Assembly: GCA_019638385.1 (NCBI GenBank)
Contig: JAHBTW010000008.1
Span: 150,320-214,319, forward strand
DNA: 64,000 bases
Source of the DNA: Saprospiraceae bacterium
Lineage (GTDB): Bacteria; Bacteroidota; Bacteroidia; Chitinophagales; Saprospiraceae
Direction: 5' to 3'
Shown here one piece after another: positions 36,362 through 44,941 of the stretch. Position 1 is the first letter of the stretch. Every line of letters begins with the position of its first letter. Position numbers and translations under genes: made by a program. Under the pieces are notes generated by a model. It did not search any database. It saw nothing but the letters and a program-made list of their open reading frames with translations, and was not told where the DNA came from.

Positions 36362-36386
36362 CAAAGTTAATGAACAGTGTTTATTA
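36362..36386 (-). promoter_or_regulatory. tetR promoter -7 box overlapping a palindromic operator
   Basis: On the minus strand TAACTTTG (36369-36362) fits TAnnTTTG. The adjoining 19-bp TAATGAACAGTGTTTATTA (36368-36386) is a palindrome with 8 of 9 pairs matched. Overlap of operator and -7 box is the expected arrangement for an autorepressor. Confidence 0.6.
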
Positions 36387-36483
36387 GAGAGGAATTTTTT
36401 TCTATTTTTTTATTTTGAAGCGCATTGAAGAGTGGGGTGTTCGATTGTTGGCGGGGCGAAACCAAAATGTGGGAGCAATGGTT

Positions 36484-36491
36484 TATTTTTG
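36484..36491 (+). promoter_or_regulatory. -7 box for the mntA-hepT pair
   Basis: TATTTTTG fits TAnnTTTG, 54 bp before the first ATG of the pair. Confidence 0.45.
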
Positions 36492-36545
36492 CGGAAGTCA
36501 ATCTGGTAATAGATAGAAAATCATGCAGTTGGAAAAAAGAAAAAA

Positions 36546-36845
36546 ATGAATGTAGAAGAACTCAAGCGGTTACTTTCCCAAAACAAGAGCGAGTTGGCTG
36601 GAGAGTTCGGCATTTGCACGCTGGGAATTTTTGGCAGTGTAGCCGAAGGTCGGGCTACGAGAAGTAGTGACGTTGACTTGTTTTATGAAATGGAAGAGGG
36701 AAGATTTCTCAAGTTACAGCAATTAGACGATTTTGAGGAGCGGGTAAGAAAGATTCTTCATCGCCGAAAAGTGGATTTGGTCAATCTGGCTTCTATGAAC
36801 CCCATTGTGCGTTATCGCGCAGAGAAACACTTCATTTATGTATAA
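36546..36845 (+). CDS. mntA: MntA-type minimal nucleotidyltransferase antitoxin
   Basis: A 99-aa protein with the nucleotidyltransferase signature GS-x10-DxD (LGIFGSVAEGRATRSSDVDL, about residues 28-47). A third carboxylate lies in RKVDLVNL. MntA proteins inactivate the HepT toxin by attaching AMP to a tyrosine. The gene overlaps hepT by 8 bp. The codon usage is AT-richer than the neighbours, typical of a mobile toxin-antitoxin pair. Confidence 0.9.
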   Translation: MNVEELKRLLSQNKSELAGEFGICTLGIFGSVAEGRATRSSDVDLFYEMEEGRFLKLQQLDDFEERVRKILHRRKVDLVNLASMNPIVRYRAEKHFIYV

Positions 36846-37263
36846 CGGCGACAATCTTTTATACATTCTCACCATGCTGGAAGCTATAGAGAAAGTACAG
36901 CGCTTTTCGTCAAAGTTTGTTACAGCCGAAGATTTTTTCAACGCGGAGGATCAGCTCTATTTTCACGCTTCTACCCATCTCTTGCTTGCCATAGGTGAAG
37001 AGAGTAAAAAATTGGAGGATGAGTTGAAACAACAGTTTTCGGCCATCCCCTGGCGGGCTATTGCAGGTATGCGAAACAGATTGGCCCATGACTACAGAGG
37101 CATAGATTTTCAGTTGGTTTTTTCAGTCATCCGGCAAGATTTGCCTGAATTAAAAAAGGCGTTGGTTGATATGTTGCCACTCATTAGCTATGACAAGGCT
37201 GAATTAGAAGTGGCGCTTCAATCTCCTTTTTACAAACACTTGTCTTATCTCAAAAGTATATAA
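36838..37263 (+). CDS. hepT: HepT-family HEPN ribonuclease toxin
   Basis: A 141-aa helical protein starting at MYNGDNLLYILTMLEAIEKV. The HEPN active-site motif R-x4-H-x-Y is complete in RNRLAHDY (about residues 84-91), and the Tyr is the residue AMPylated by MntA in characterised systems. The toxin is expected to be an RNase. The start at 36838 overlaps the end of mntA; an in-frame ATG at 36805 would overlap mntA deeply and is less likely. Confidence 0.9.
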   Translation: MYNGDNLLYILTMLEAIEKVQRFSSKFVTAEDFFNAEDQLYFHASTHLLLAIGEESKKLEDELKQQFSAIPWRAIAGMRNRLAHDYRGIDFQLVFSVIRQDLPELKKALVDMLPLISYDKAELEVALQSPFYKHLSYLKSI

Positions 37264-37276
37264 TCTACAGTGCCCC

Positions 37277-38758
37277 CTACCGCGCCCACCCCGTCCACCG
37301 GTAAAAATCAAAATAATTGAACGCCCGTTGTTCGGCGGGGTCATCGCGAAGCGGTTCGAGGACGGCGTGCCATTGGACGTAGATATTGCGGCGGCGGCGC
37401 TCGCCGGGCGCCTGTATCAATTGTTGTAAAAACCGAAACAACAGCCCCTCCACCTGAAACGGCCGGCTGCTGCGCAACGCCTGCCGGCGGGCGGCGGGGA
37501 TGAGGTTGGCCGCCAATTCTTCATTGCCCAACTCGAAGTGAATGAGGATGTTGAGCAACCCGGCAAAGCGAAAGAGTTCCTCCATTACATCGCGGCGGGG
37601 ATATTGCAGCAGGCTGTTGATGCAATCCAACGCGGCCTCGAAACGGCGATTTTCAAAATAGATGTACGCCAGCAGATAAGGAATGGTGAGGCGATTGTGC
37701 AGGGCAATTTTTGCGCCGTGCCGTTGCAGCCCATCGGCTATGGCCGGCAACAGGGGCAGCATCTGCGGAAACTGGGCCCGCGCGATGCAGGCGTTGAGTT
37801 CGAGCAGCGCGCTTTGTTCAAATACCTTTTCTTCCAGATTCGGAATGCGGTGAAATGCGCTGCGCTGCGGCAGTGCTTTCAGCTTTTCAATGCCGTCGGC
37901 GAGCGCTTCAAAATGCTGCAATTGAAATTGGTCAATCAGCAGATTGTTGAGCGCCATGAGGTAGCGGCGGGGGTAGCGTTCGAGTAGTTGGGGGTGCTGC
38001 TCAAAGAGCGCAATGTGCAACCGGTTGAGCCGGTATGCCTCCTGCGGCTCGCCGTGCATGAAATGCCAGGTGGAGCGCGCTTTGTAATCATCCAACTGTG
38101 CGCGCAGCGTGCGGGGGGCGACGGTACCCGCCAGCAATTCGCCCAGTCCCTGTTCCTCCAATGCATGCGCGAGTTGCCCGCCCGCCGGCGATACCTTGCG
38201 CAGGTGCCAGTGCGACACCGCCCCGGCCATGGCGGAGAAAGCTGCCTCATTGGCGAGCGTGGCGAGGCTGTCGTCCCATTCCGTTTTCCAGACTTTCAGG
38301 GAATCCTCCGTGGCGCCGGGCAGGAGGCGTTCGGTTTGCAGCAGTTCGGGCAGCAGGGCGGATAATTCATACTGCTGTATCTTTTTCCTGGTTTTGACCA
38401 ATAGCTTTTCGGCCTGCGCGGGCAGGTCCTTTTGTATCAATACCGCTGCGAGATGCAGGTTCTTTTTGGCAGCTTCTTCTACCGATTGCGCACTGTGGAA
38501 CTGGTGCAGGCTGTCGAGAATCTGTCCGTACAGATAGCGCTTGGTGACGGCAAAGTGCGCCGCAATGGGGTCGTCGGTCAATTGCGCTTTCAGAGCCGCT
38601 TCATCGTATTCGTTTTGTTGGATGATGAGATCAAACAAGCGCAGGTAGCTGTTGTCTTCCCCTGCCGTGTGCCGGCCCGCAAAGCGCCGGAAATAGCGTT
38701 GCTCCGGCGCACTCAGCGACTGTATGAGTTGGAACAGATCGGAGGAAGGTGTTTTCAT
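37277..38758 (-). CDS. Helical-repeat protein of unknown function
   Basis: A 493-aa cytoplasmic protein without signal peptide or membrane segments. It is made of helix pairs with TPR-like spacing (e.g. AAVLIQKDLPAQAEKLLVKT, LAYIYFENRRFEAALDCINS). The N-terminus SSDLFQLIQSLSAPEQRYFR and the rest are of a type I associate with Saprospira-group genomes, but I know no function. It may be a scaffold. Confidence 0.7.
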   Translation of the reverse strand: MKTPSSDLFQLIQSLSAPEQRYFRRFAGRHTAGEDNSYLRLFDLIIQQNEYDEAALKAQLTDDPIAAHFAVTKRYLYGQILDSLHQFHSAQSVEEAAKKNLHLAAVLIQKDLPAQAEKLLVKTRKKIQQYELSALLPELLQTERLLPGATEDSLKVWKTEWDDSLATLANEAAFSAMAGAVSHWHLRKVSPAGGQLAHALEEQGLGELLAGTVAPRTLRAQLDDYKARSTWHFMHGEPQEAYRLNRLHIALFEQHPQLLERYPRRYLMALNNLLIDQFQLQHFEALADGIEKLKALPQRSAFHRIPNLEEKVFEQSALLELNACIARAQFPQMLPLLPAIADGLQRHGAKIALHNRLTIPYLLAYIYFENRRFEAALDCINSLLQYPRRDVMEELFRFAGLLNILIHFELGNEELAANLIPAARRQALRSSRPFQVEGLLFRFLQQLIQAPGERRRRNIYVQWHAVLEPLRDDPAEQRAFNYFDFYRWTGWAR

Positions 38759-38792
38759 ACTTTGAGTTTTTATTTTTGAAGGGTATTTCGAG

Positions 38793-38800
38793 CAAATTTA
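38793..38800 (-). promoter_or_regulatory. -7 box for the 38758 gene
   Basis: Minus-strand TAAATTTG, 34 bp before the ATG. No clear -33 element. Confidence 0.4.
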
Positions 38801-38825
38801 GATAAAGAATTTATAGATACCTCCT

Positions 38826-38890
38826 GTACCTAAAAGCTCCCAGCTAAAAACTCATAGCTCGTACCACGCCCCAGTGTGGTCGCAGCTATT
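38826..38890. repeat. AGCTCCCAGCT / ACCACGCC mosaic repeat
   Basis: AAAGCTCCCAGCTAAAAACTC followed by the ACCACGCC...GGTCGCAGCT block also seen at 32790. No gene is visible in the 38759-39035 gap. Confidence 0.65.
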
Positions 38891-39035
38891 TTGGATCAAC
38901 AAGACTTTTCATTTTACCCCTAAACTTCATTTGATTTCGCCTGCAAATGCCCCCACCTTTGTTTCATATTACCGCCGGAATATGCCGGTGGCTGAAAAAA
39001 AAGTAATTTTCCATCTTGAAAAAAACACGTCGAAC

Positions 39036-41198
39036 ATGATCCGTATTCTGTTTTTACTCTTTCCGGTACTGCTGCTGTCGCAGGCCACTTTGATTGCCCA
39101 ACCGGGCGCCTGGCGCTCCTACCTCTTTCCTTCCCGCATCAACGACTACATAGAGTATGCCGGCGAGGTGTGGGTGGCAACCGATGCGGGTATTTTTACC
39201 CTCAACCCTGCAACCGGCGCAGTGACCGGGCACATCTCCAAAACGAACGGCGGACTGCCCTCCAATGAAATAGAGGCGATGGCCATTCATCCCCAAACCA
39301 TGCAGCCCTTTATCGGTACCTACGATGTGGCTATGGCCCACCGTGATGCTTCCGGCGAATGGCAACGCATTGCGTACCCTGAATCCATTATGGCGCAGGC
39401 AAATAGTGATAAAGTGATGACCTACTGCCTGCAATTCGACGCGCAGGGGCGCCTGTGGGCAGGCACCAGCGTGGGGTTGTTGCGGTACGACAATGAGGAG
39501 TGGACGTTTTTTAACCAATCCTCCGGCCAAGGCTTTTTACGCGACGTGTGGAGCATGAGCTTAGACGAGGACGGCGCTTTATTGGCCGCTTCGCACCTGC
39601 TGTACAAAATTGTAAACGATGTTCCGCAAGTCATCTCCCCGGTGTTCGGCGAACCGTTCGGACACGAGCTGTTTTCTTACAGCGATGCCAAGGTGCTCAC
39701 GGCTTCCAACGGCGACGTATGGTTCTTTACCGATACGGGCCGCATCGGGCTGCTGCGCGATGGGGAATGGGAGGTTTTTGATCCGTCAGAAGGTCTGCCC
39801 TTGCTGCACCGCCTTCCGATTTTCGTGTCTGAATTGCCCAACGGCCATCTGTCTGTTTTTTTTGAAGACATCGGCTTTTTTCAATTTGACGGCTTCGATT
39901 GGGTTGAAGCCGGAACTTCGCCGCCACCGTCCGACAGCCCCCTTATCGGCGCGTACACAAGCGGCGCGGCCAACTGGTTGTTTACCAAAAGCCATGTGAT
40001 GAGCATCGTATCGGGCGATACCGTTGCGCAGCCGCTGTACGAGTACCCTTTTCAAATCTTTCCGCATCTGTTTAGTTCCGATCCGCAACGCCAACTCTGG
40101 GCGCTGGGCGATCAACAAATATTGCACAACTTAGCAACCGGCGATACCATCCATTGCCGGCACAACGGCCAACCCTTGTGGGTGAGTAATTTCACTTTTA
40201 CGCCCGACGGGACGCTCTGGTTGATGTCCTCCACTCGTGTAGCGCGACGCACTGCTGGGAGCGGTTGGGAAGTATTCGATCACACCAATTCGCCGCTACC
40301 GCAGCAGTCCATTCAACGCATGACCGCCGACGCGCTGGGCCGTATTTGGATACAAGCCAACTCTCATGGGTTGTATCGCTTCGACGGGCAGGACTGGAAG
40401 CACTATACGCAATATCCTTTTACACAATATATGTACGACCTGAAGGCCGGCGCAGGCGGTGATATTTGGTTTTCGTCTCACACCGATAACCAGGCGCAGG
40501 TGGGCCGTTTCGATGGGGTACAAATGCAGCTTTTTAACGCCGCCAATTCCGGTATGCAAATGGACTATGTGCTCGCGTTGGCCTACGATGCTCAATCCAA
40601 TCGCCTATGGGTGGGCGGCGATACCGAAAAAGTACAATACTACGACACCGCCGGGTGGTTTATGGAAACCTTTCCGCTACAAGCCCCCGCCTATGAGTGG
40701 GTACGGCGCATAGAGGCACGAGACGGATACGCTGTGATGACTTCCAACAACCGGGTAATGATATACGCCGACGGGCAATGGCAGCAATTTGATCAGGCCA
40801 ATTCACCGCTGTCGAACGGCGCCATATACGCAATGGGCTTAGATGCAGATAATGCCTTATGGCTGGTACACAACAACCCTGCCGCAGTAGATATATACGA
40901 GACCGGACTGTTGGTGAGTAAGGTGGAAAATCCCATCGCACCGGCCCTGCAGCTATCGGCATTTCCGAATCCTGCCGGCGAATCACTCACGTTGGAACTG
41001 ACGCATAGCGGCCATGCCGAACAGGCCTTACTGTGCATTTTCAGTACCGACGGCAAGTTGGTGCAAGTACGTCCGGTGACGCTGACGGCCGGGTTGTGCC
41101 GCGTAGAAGCTGTGGTATCCGGTCTGCTGCCGGGGGTGTATTTTGTGCAAATAGAGACCGGCGCAGGTCGTTATACGGCGCGTTTTGTGAAGGGCTGA
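39036..41198 (+). CDS. T9SS-secreted two-component-type propeller protein with type A sorting domain
   Basis: About 720 aa from MIRILFLLFPVLLLSQATLI, which is a good signal peptide. In-frame ATGs at 38874 and 38982 would bury the signal and overlap a repeat. The body has many propeller motifs of the YxxxxLWVAT type (VWVATDAGIFTLNPATG, RLWAGTSVGLLRYDNEEW, RIWIQANSHGLYRFDGQDW). The C-terminus (LSAFPNPAGESLTLEL ... LPGVYFVQIETGAGRYTARF) is the type A T9SS signal. It is probably surface-bound or released, with unknown ligand. Confidence 0.9.
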   Translation: MIRILFLLFPVLLLSQATLIAQPGAWRSYLFPSRINDYIEYAGEVWVATDAGIFTLNPATGAVTGHISKTNGGLPSNEIEAMAIHPQTMQPFIGTYDVAMAHRDASGEWQRIAYPESIMAQANSDKVMTYCLQFDAQGRLWAGTSVGLLRYDNEEWTFFNQSSGQGFLRDVWSMSLDEDGALLAASHLLYKIVNDVPQVISPVFGEPFGHELFSYSDAKVLTASNGDVWFFTDTGRIGLLRDGEWEVFDPSEGLPLLHRLPIFVSELPNGHLSVFFEDIGFFQFDGFDWVEAGTSPPPSDSPLIGAYTSGAANWLFTKSHVMSIVSGDTVAQPLYEYPFQIFPHLFSSDPQRQLWALGDQQILHNLATGDTIHCRHNGQPLWVSNFTFTPDGTLWLMSSTRVARRTAGSGWEVFDHTNSPLPQQSIQRMTADALGRIWIQANSHGLYRFDGQDWKHYTQYPFTQYMYDLKAGAGGDIWFSSHTDNQAQVGRFDGVQMQLFNAANSGMQMDYVLALAYDAQSNRLWVGGDTEKVQYYDTAGWFMETFPLQAPAYEWVRRIEARDGYAVMTSNNRVMIYADGQWQQFDQANSPLSNGAIYAMGLDADNALWLVHNNPAAVDIYETGLLVSKVENPIAPALQLSAFPNPAGESLTLELTHSGHAEQALLCIFSTDGKLVQVRPVTLTAGLCRVEAVVSGLLPGVYFVQIETGAGRYTARFVKG

Positions 41199-41270
41199 GT
41201 ATTAAGACTTCAATAACCCCGGAATCCGAAGAAAGGGTGTCCTAAAGCGTTTACAATCAATGGAAAACGC

Positions 41271-41292
41271 GAAAGGGCGCCCTTTCTTTTTT
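41271..41292 (+). terminator. Terminator-like hairpin in direct repeat copy 1
   Basis: GAAAGGGCGCCCTTTC is a perfect palindrome followed by TTTTTTG, serving as terminator for the propeller gene ending at 41198. Confidence 0.75.
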
Positions 41293-41327
41293 GTGGGAAT
41301 CGAGCAGCGGCATTTGAACATTTTAAC

Positions 41328-41510
41328 AAGGAATGGGGCGAGAATAAGTTGCCTGATTTCGGCGAGACTATTTTTTCATCAGGCAAGGCGCGAGAAGGGA
41401 AGATAGCAGCGCTATCTGACCGACGAAGCAACGCAGCCTGCCTGCCGGCAGGCAGCTATGATGGAAAAAGAGGCCGACCAAATCGGTAAGTTATTCTCGA
41501 CACGTTCCTA
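41328..41510. mobile_element. MITE-like element (183 bp, about 31-bp imperfect terminal inverted repeats)
   Basis: The left end AAGGAATGGGGCGAGAATAA and the right end (reverse complement TAGGAACGTGTCGAGAATAA) match at most positions. The match continues inward as GTTGCCTGATTT versus CTTACCGATTT. The segment is absent from the otherwise homologous repeat copy 2 (44699-44877), giving a natural empty-site comparison. It has no ORF of note and contains a palindrome CTGCCTGCCGGCAGGCAG near 41438-41455. It is non-autonomous; the mobilising transposase is not in the window. Confidence 0.72.
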
Positions 41511-41569
41511 TAGCGGGTGTGGGCGTTTAACGCACTTCTAGCTTACCCGGGGTGGGTTGGAAAAAAAAA

Positions 41570-41600
41570 TTGTATCGTTAGTCAAGTTATGTTATTTTTG
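41570..41600 (+). promoter_or_regulatory. Bacteroidota promoter (TTG-N20-TATTTTTG)
   Basis: TTG at 41570-41572 and TATTTTTG at 41593-41600 are separated by 20 bp, the canonical Bacteroidota -33/-7 arrangement. Transcription should start near 41606, ahead of the ATG at 41638. Confidence 0.65.
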
Positions 41601-41663
41601 ATAATTATTATTTTTTCAACCTAAAAAACTTATTACTATGCATCTACAAGTTTTAAAAAATTC

Positions 41664-41675
41664 ATATATATATAT
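41664..41675 (+). repeat. (AT)6 microsatellite between start codon and lipoprotein ORF
   Basis: Six AT units at 41664-41675 separate the ATG at 41638 from the open frame read at 41685. With six units, the 41638 frame stops at 41683-41685 region (TGA). With five units, it would continue in frame into the lipoprotein. Confidence 0.8.
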
Positions 41676-41684
41676 GGAGTCCTG

Positions 41685-42254
41685 ATGGTTATGGCATATT
41701 CTTGCACAAAAGACTCAGGCCAACTACCGGATGGCGATTTACCTGCCATTGTTACTCAAGAACTGGAATATAGAAATGCCGAGGAAACTTGCCGATGCTT
41801 TATGTCTATTCTCAGGACAAGTAATATTGCCTCTTCGTTTAGCTGGGCGCTGATAGATGCGACTGAACCTCATAGCGGACCAACATTTGAAATAGAAGGA
41901 GTGGGAAACCTGTGGGGCTATACAACACAAACCATTTTCCATCATCTCCCCACGCCATTTATAGAATTGAAAGTTCCTTCAGATGGCGAGCACATGTTTT
42001 ACCTCGTGGGGTATGCCGCTAACGCGTCGTTTGTACCAAATGATTTTAGAATTGATACAGAAGTTCGTTGCTATTTGTATTTCAATAATAACGAAAATGG
42101 GACGCTGCAAACAACCACCAGCCATAGTTTTGAATGGAGCCAAGGTTCAGTCCCAATAAACTGCGACGGGGTGATCTGTTACAGAAGTTTTTTTAGGAAT
42201 TTTACTTGTCATATTGGAACCATTGAAGAACCGATCATTCTGCTACCGGATTGA
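41685..42254 (+). CDS. Putative lipoprotein, apparently out of frame with its upstream start (phase-variation candidate)
   Basis: As it stands, the longest ATG-started ORF is 189 aa (MVMAYSCTKDSGQLPDG...). It begins in the middle of a lipoprotein signal peptide, directly before the lipobox AYSC. The good promoter at 41570 and an ATG at 41638 lie upstream, and loss of one AT unit from the (AT)6 tract would give MHLQVLKNSYIYGVLMVMAY followed by SC, a complete lipoprotein signal. The mature protein has no recognised family, is beta-rich and contains two to three cysteines near its end. It is followed by a T9SS type B protein gene. Whether this is ON/OFF switching or a plain frameshift cannot be decided from one sequence. 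Confidence 0.65.
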   Translation: MVMAYSCTKDSGQLPDGDLPAIVTQELEYRNAEETCRCFMSILRTSNIASSFSWALIDATEPHSGPTFEIEGVGNLWGYTTQTIFHHLPTPFIELKVPSDGEHMFYLVGYAANASFVPNDFRIDTEVRCYLYFNNNENGTLQTTTSHSFEWSQGSVPINCDGVICYRSFFRNFTCHIGTIEEPIILLPD

Positions 42255-42350
42255 CTTAATCTTAAGCTGGTTCCAAATTGGAGTACTGGAAGTCAGCGAA
42301 CAGATGTCAGCAGTTCTGAATCGCCTGACACTTAGATAATACGATGCTGT

Positions 42351-44660
42351 ATGAGGATAGACAATCTTTTACCGGTGCTGCTGCTGCAATGCGCAACAAT
42401 CGCCATAAATGCGCAGCATTCCTTTTTGAAGGAGATTCAGGCGCCTATTCAGTATCCGTTTACGCTTCCCGGTGTGGCTGGATCCGGGGATGATAAATTG
42501 TCCTTATTGATTCAATCTTCGAGCGGTATCCAGTTGCCGGATATATCCGCTCAAGGAACCGTATTAGGCGGAGTGTTAATCCGGCATGAAAATCCCGCTT
42601 TTTTGCTTTCAGGGTTTGGGTCGCTATACCGGCGGAGTGGAAAATACCATTTAGTTAGCGGTCGTACCCATCCGCCGCCTACTTTGGGTTCATTCTCTTC
42701 CACATTTGTTTATAATGCTGAAACAGGCGGCGTTTGGGCTAAACAAACAGCTTTTTTAGGTCTTCCACCGAGGCCGGTATTTATTTCCGAGCGCTTAAAC
42801 CGGGCTGTATTAGGGCAGTATTATTCGCAGCCAACACCTTCAGTACCTAATAACAGTCAACTCGGCTTTTCCGCTCACGATCTGGATAACGGGGCTGCTG
42901 TTTGGCAGCGATTCTATCGAAGACAGGGCGTCAACAGCATAAGAACTTATATTGGGGTTGATGTACGCGAGTTTCCTGATGGGGATTTCTCTGTAATCGT
43001 CAGGGGACAGACTGCTACGCCGGGGCCGGAGAATATTTCTCACTACCTGTTAAAATTGGATACATTAGGGCTGCCCTTAAAAAGCAGCGGTATTATTGGA
43101 GACTCTGTTGAATTTGTCAATCACGATATCAATTCCTCCGGCCATATATTTCTTTGCGGATATGTCTCCCCTTCTCCTGTTTCCAACGATCGGCAAGGAT
43201 TCATTGCACGATTGGACTCCGGGTATAATGTATTGTGGGCGAAAAAAATGCTGACCGATCAGTTTCGGCCTGTCGGCATCCGGGTGCAGACCGTAGCCGA
43301 TGGCGGGGTTGTTTTCGTATATTACACGACGGGTGATCTGCCTGTGATTTCAGGCAAAATATCATCGGAGGGCGAACTGCTGTGGTACAGAGGATTTCCC
43401 TTTTTTCAGCCGGTAGTCAGCACCGACCCGGAAGGCGCCCTTTATTTTTTTAGCTCCAAAAAATATTATGAAGACGGTTCATGGGAATATGCGCCGATAT
43501 TGGCAAAAACGACTCCTGCCGGTACTATTGAGGATTGCCCGGAATTGCCTGCCTGCCTGTACCTCGCAGATATGGAACTGTCGCTGCAAGCCTTTGAATG
43601 GGTTTCCGAACCCTCGCCGGTACTTCCCGATGTAACGTTGGAGGTCTTACCCGCTACTTTGGGCCTTAACCCGCATTGCGGTACGCCCGCTCCCCCTTCA
43701 CCAAACTTTGTACTTCCCGACACCGTATGTCAGGGAAGCTGTATCTATCCCGACAGCCTGAGCAATCGCCTGGCAAATTATGTACAATGGCGGATAAGCG
43801 GTCCGGCATTGGATACAATTATCGCTGACAGCACCTTTCTCTGGTGTTTTGATGTGCCCGGACGCTATACCGTAGAACAGGAAATCTGGCTGCTTGGGTG
43901 TTCTGACTTCTATAGCCGTAGCATAGAAATATTACCCGAAAATCTCACGCCACCGCTTGGGGACGACATAAGAGCCTGTAGTCCCCCTCTCACACTCCTT
44001 TCAGAAAGTAGCCGCCCTCTTCGGTCATGGCGATGGCACGACGGCAGCAATCGGCCGGATTTTGTAATTACTCAATCGGGTAGTATAAGCCTTTCTGCCT
44101 CCGATGGTTATTGCGAGGTACATGATTCAGTAATGGTAACTTTTGTCTCGCTCTCTTTGCTAACACCGGTCATAGAAAACATACAGGATACCACAGTATG
44201 CATTGATTTGTTACCGTTTGTGTTTCAGCCGCGTAGCGAGTACGCCGGCGTGTTTTCTGTTTCGGAGCATCCATTACACGATAGCATTTTTCAAATCAAC
44301 AAACCAGGAATCTACACCGTATTCATTGATATTGAAAACTGTACCTTTAGCGACAGCTTCCATTTGAATGCGGCGCCATGCCCCGTCAAGTTGTATTTAC
44401 CGAATGCATTCAGTCCCAATGGAGATGGGATTAACGATTTGTGGGAGCCGTTGGGAATTGATTTTATGGGTATTCACCTCGAAATTTTTAATCGCTGGGG
44501 TGGATTATTGCACCGTACCGATTCCGGACCCTTTGCATGGAACGGTGTTTGTAACGGCAGACCGCTCAATACCGGAACCTATTTGGCTGTTTTTACCTAC
44601 AAAAACTTGCTTACGGGTTTAGAGGAAAAAGTATCAGAGGAGGTATTATTAGTAAGATAG
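42351..44660 (+). CDS. T9SS type B secreted protein (CHU_C/gliding-motility C-terminal domain)
   Basis: A 769-aa protein with a signal peptide (MRIDNLLPVLLLQCATIAIN). An N-terminal propeller-like region of about 420 residues is followed by Ig/PKD-like units (PDTVCQGSCIYPDSLSNRLA; ACSPPLTLLSESSRPLRSW). The C-terminal type B signal is YLPNAFSPNGDGINDLWEPL ... IFNRWGGLLHR ... VSEEVLLVR. It is exported through T9SS and presumably surface-associated. It lies between two long direct repeats and uses more AT-rich codons than the surroundings, which suggests that the segment was acquired or duplicated. Confidence 0.9.
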   Translation: MRIDNLLPVLLLQCATIAINAQHSFLKEIQAPIQYPFTLPGVAGSGDDKLSLLIQSSSGIQLPDISAQGTVLGGVLIRHENPAFLLSGFGSLYRRSGKYHLVSGRTHPPPTLGSFSSTFVYNAETGGVWAKQTAFLGLPPRPVFISERLNRAVLGQYYSQPTPSVPNNSQLGFSAHDLDNGAAVWQRFYRRQGVNSIRTYIGVDVREFPDGDFSVIVRGQTATPGPENISHYLLKLDTLGLPLKSSGIIGDSVEFVNHDINSSGHIFLCGYVSPSPVSNDRQGFIARLDSGYNVLWAKKMLTDQFRPVGIRVQTVADGGVVFVYYTTGDLPVISGKISSEGELLWYRGFPFFQPVVSTDPEGALYFFSSKKYYEDGSWEYAPILAKTTPAGTIEDCPELPACLYLADMELSLQAFEWVSEPSPVLPDVTLEVLPATLGLNPHCGTPAPPSPNFVLPDTVCQGSCIYPDSLSNRLANYVQWRISGPALDTIIADSTFLWCFDVPGRYTVEQEIWLLGCSDFYSRSIEILPENLTPPLGDDIRACSPPLTLLSESSRPLRSWRWHDGSNRPDFVITQSGSISLSASDGYCEVHDSVMVTFVSLSLLTPVIENIQDTTVCIDLLPFVFQPRSEYAGVFSVSEHPLHDSIFQINKPGIYTVFIDIENCTFSDSFHLNAAPCPVKLYLPNAFSPNGDGINDLWEPLGIDFMGIHLEIFNRWGGLLHRTDSGPFAWNGVCNGRPLNTGTYLAVFTYKNLLTGLEEKVSEEVLLVR

Positions 44661-44698
44661 TTTTGTGATTGTAATCAGGGCGTGGCACAACCCCGTCT

Positions 44699-44877
44699 AT
44701 TAAGACTTCAATAACCTCGGAATCCGAAGAAAGGGTGTCCTAAAGCGTTTACAATCAATGGAAAATGCGAAAGGGCGCCCTTTCTTTTTTGTGGGAAACG
44801 AGTAGCGACATTTGAACATTTTAACTAAAGCGGGTGAGCGTTTAACGCACTTTTAGCTTACCTGGGGAGGGTTGGAG
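44699..44877. repeat. Long direct repeat, copy 2 (uninterrupted)
   Basis: Matches 41199-41561 without the 183-bp insertion. It contains its own terminator hairpin at 44769-44790 and ends GGGAGGGTTGG. No other gene is in the 44661-44941 gap. Confidence 0.9.
44769..44790 (+). terminator. Terminator-like hairpin in direct repeat copy 2
   Basis: GAAAGGGCGCCCTTTC followed by TTTTTTG, downstream of the T9SS type B gene. Confidence 0.75.
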
Positions 44878-44941
44878 GGTAATTTCGTTGGACCAAACAA
44901 CCAAATGACGTTTTTGATTAACCCACAAAACGAAAGCAGCC

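Larger units (their letters stand above)
41199..41561. repeat. Long direct repeat, copy 1 (interrupted by a MITE-like element)
   Basis: 41199-41327 matches 44699-44825 with only a handful of substitutions, starting TATTAAGACTTCAATAAC and ending CATTTGAACATTTTAAC. The match resumes at 41511 (TAGCGGGTG...) and ends near 41561 (GGGTTGG), after a 183-bp insertion not present in copy 2. The two copies flank the genes at 41685 and 42351. Confidence 0.9.
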
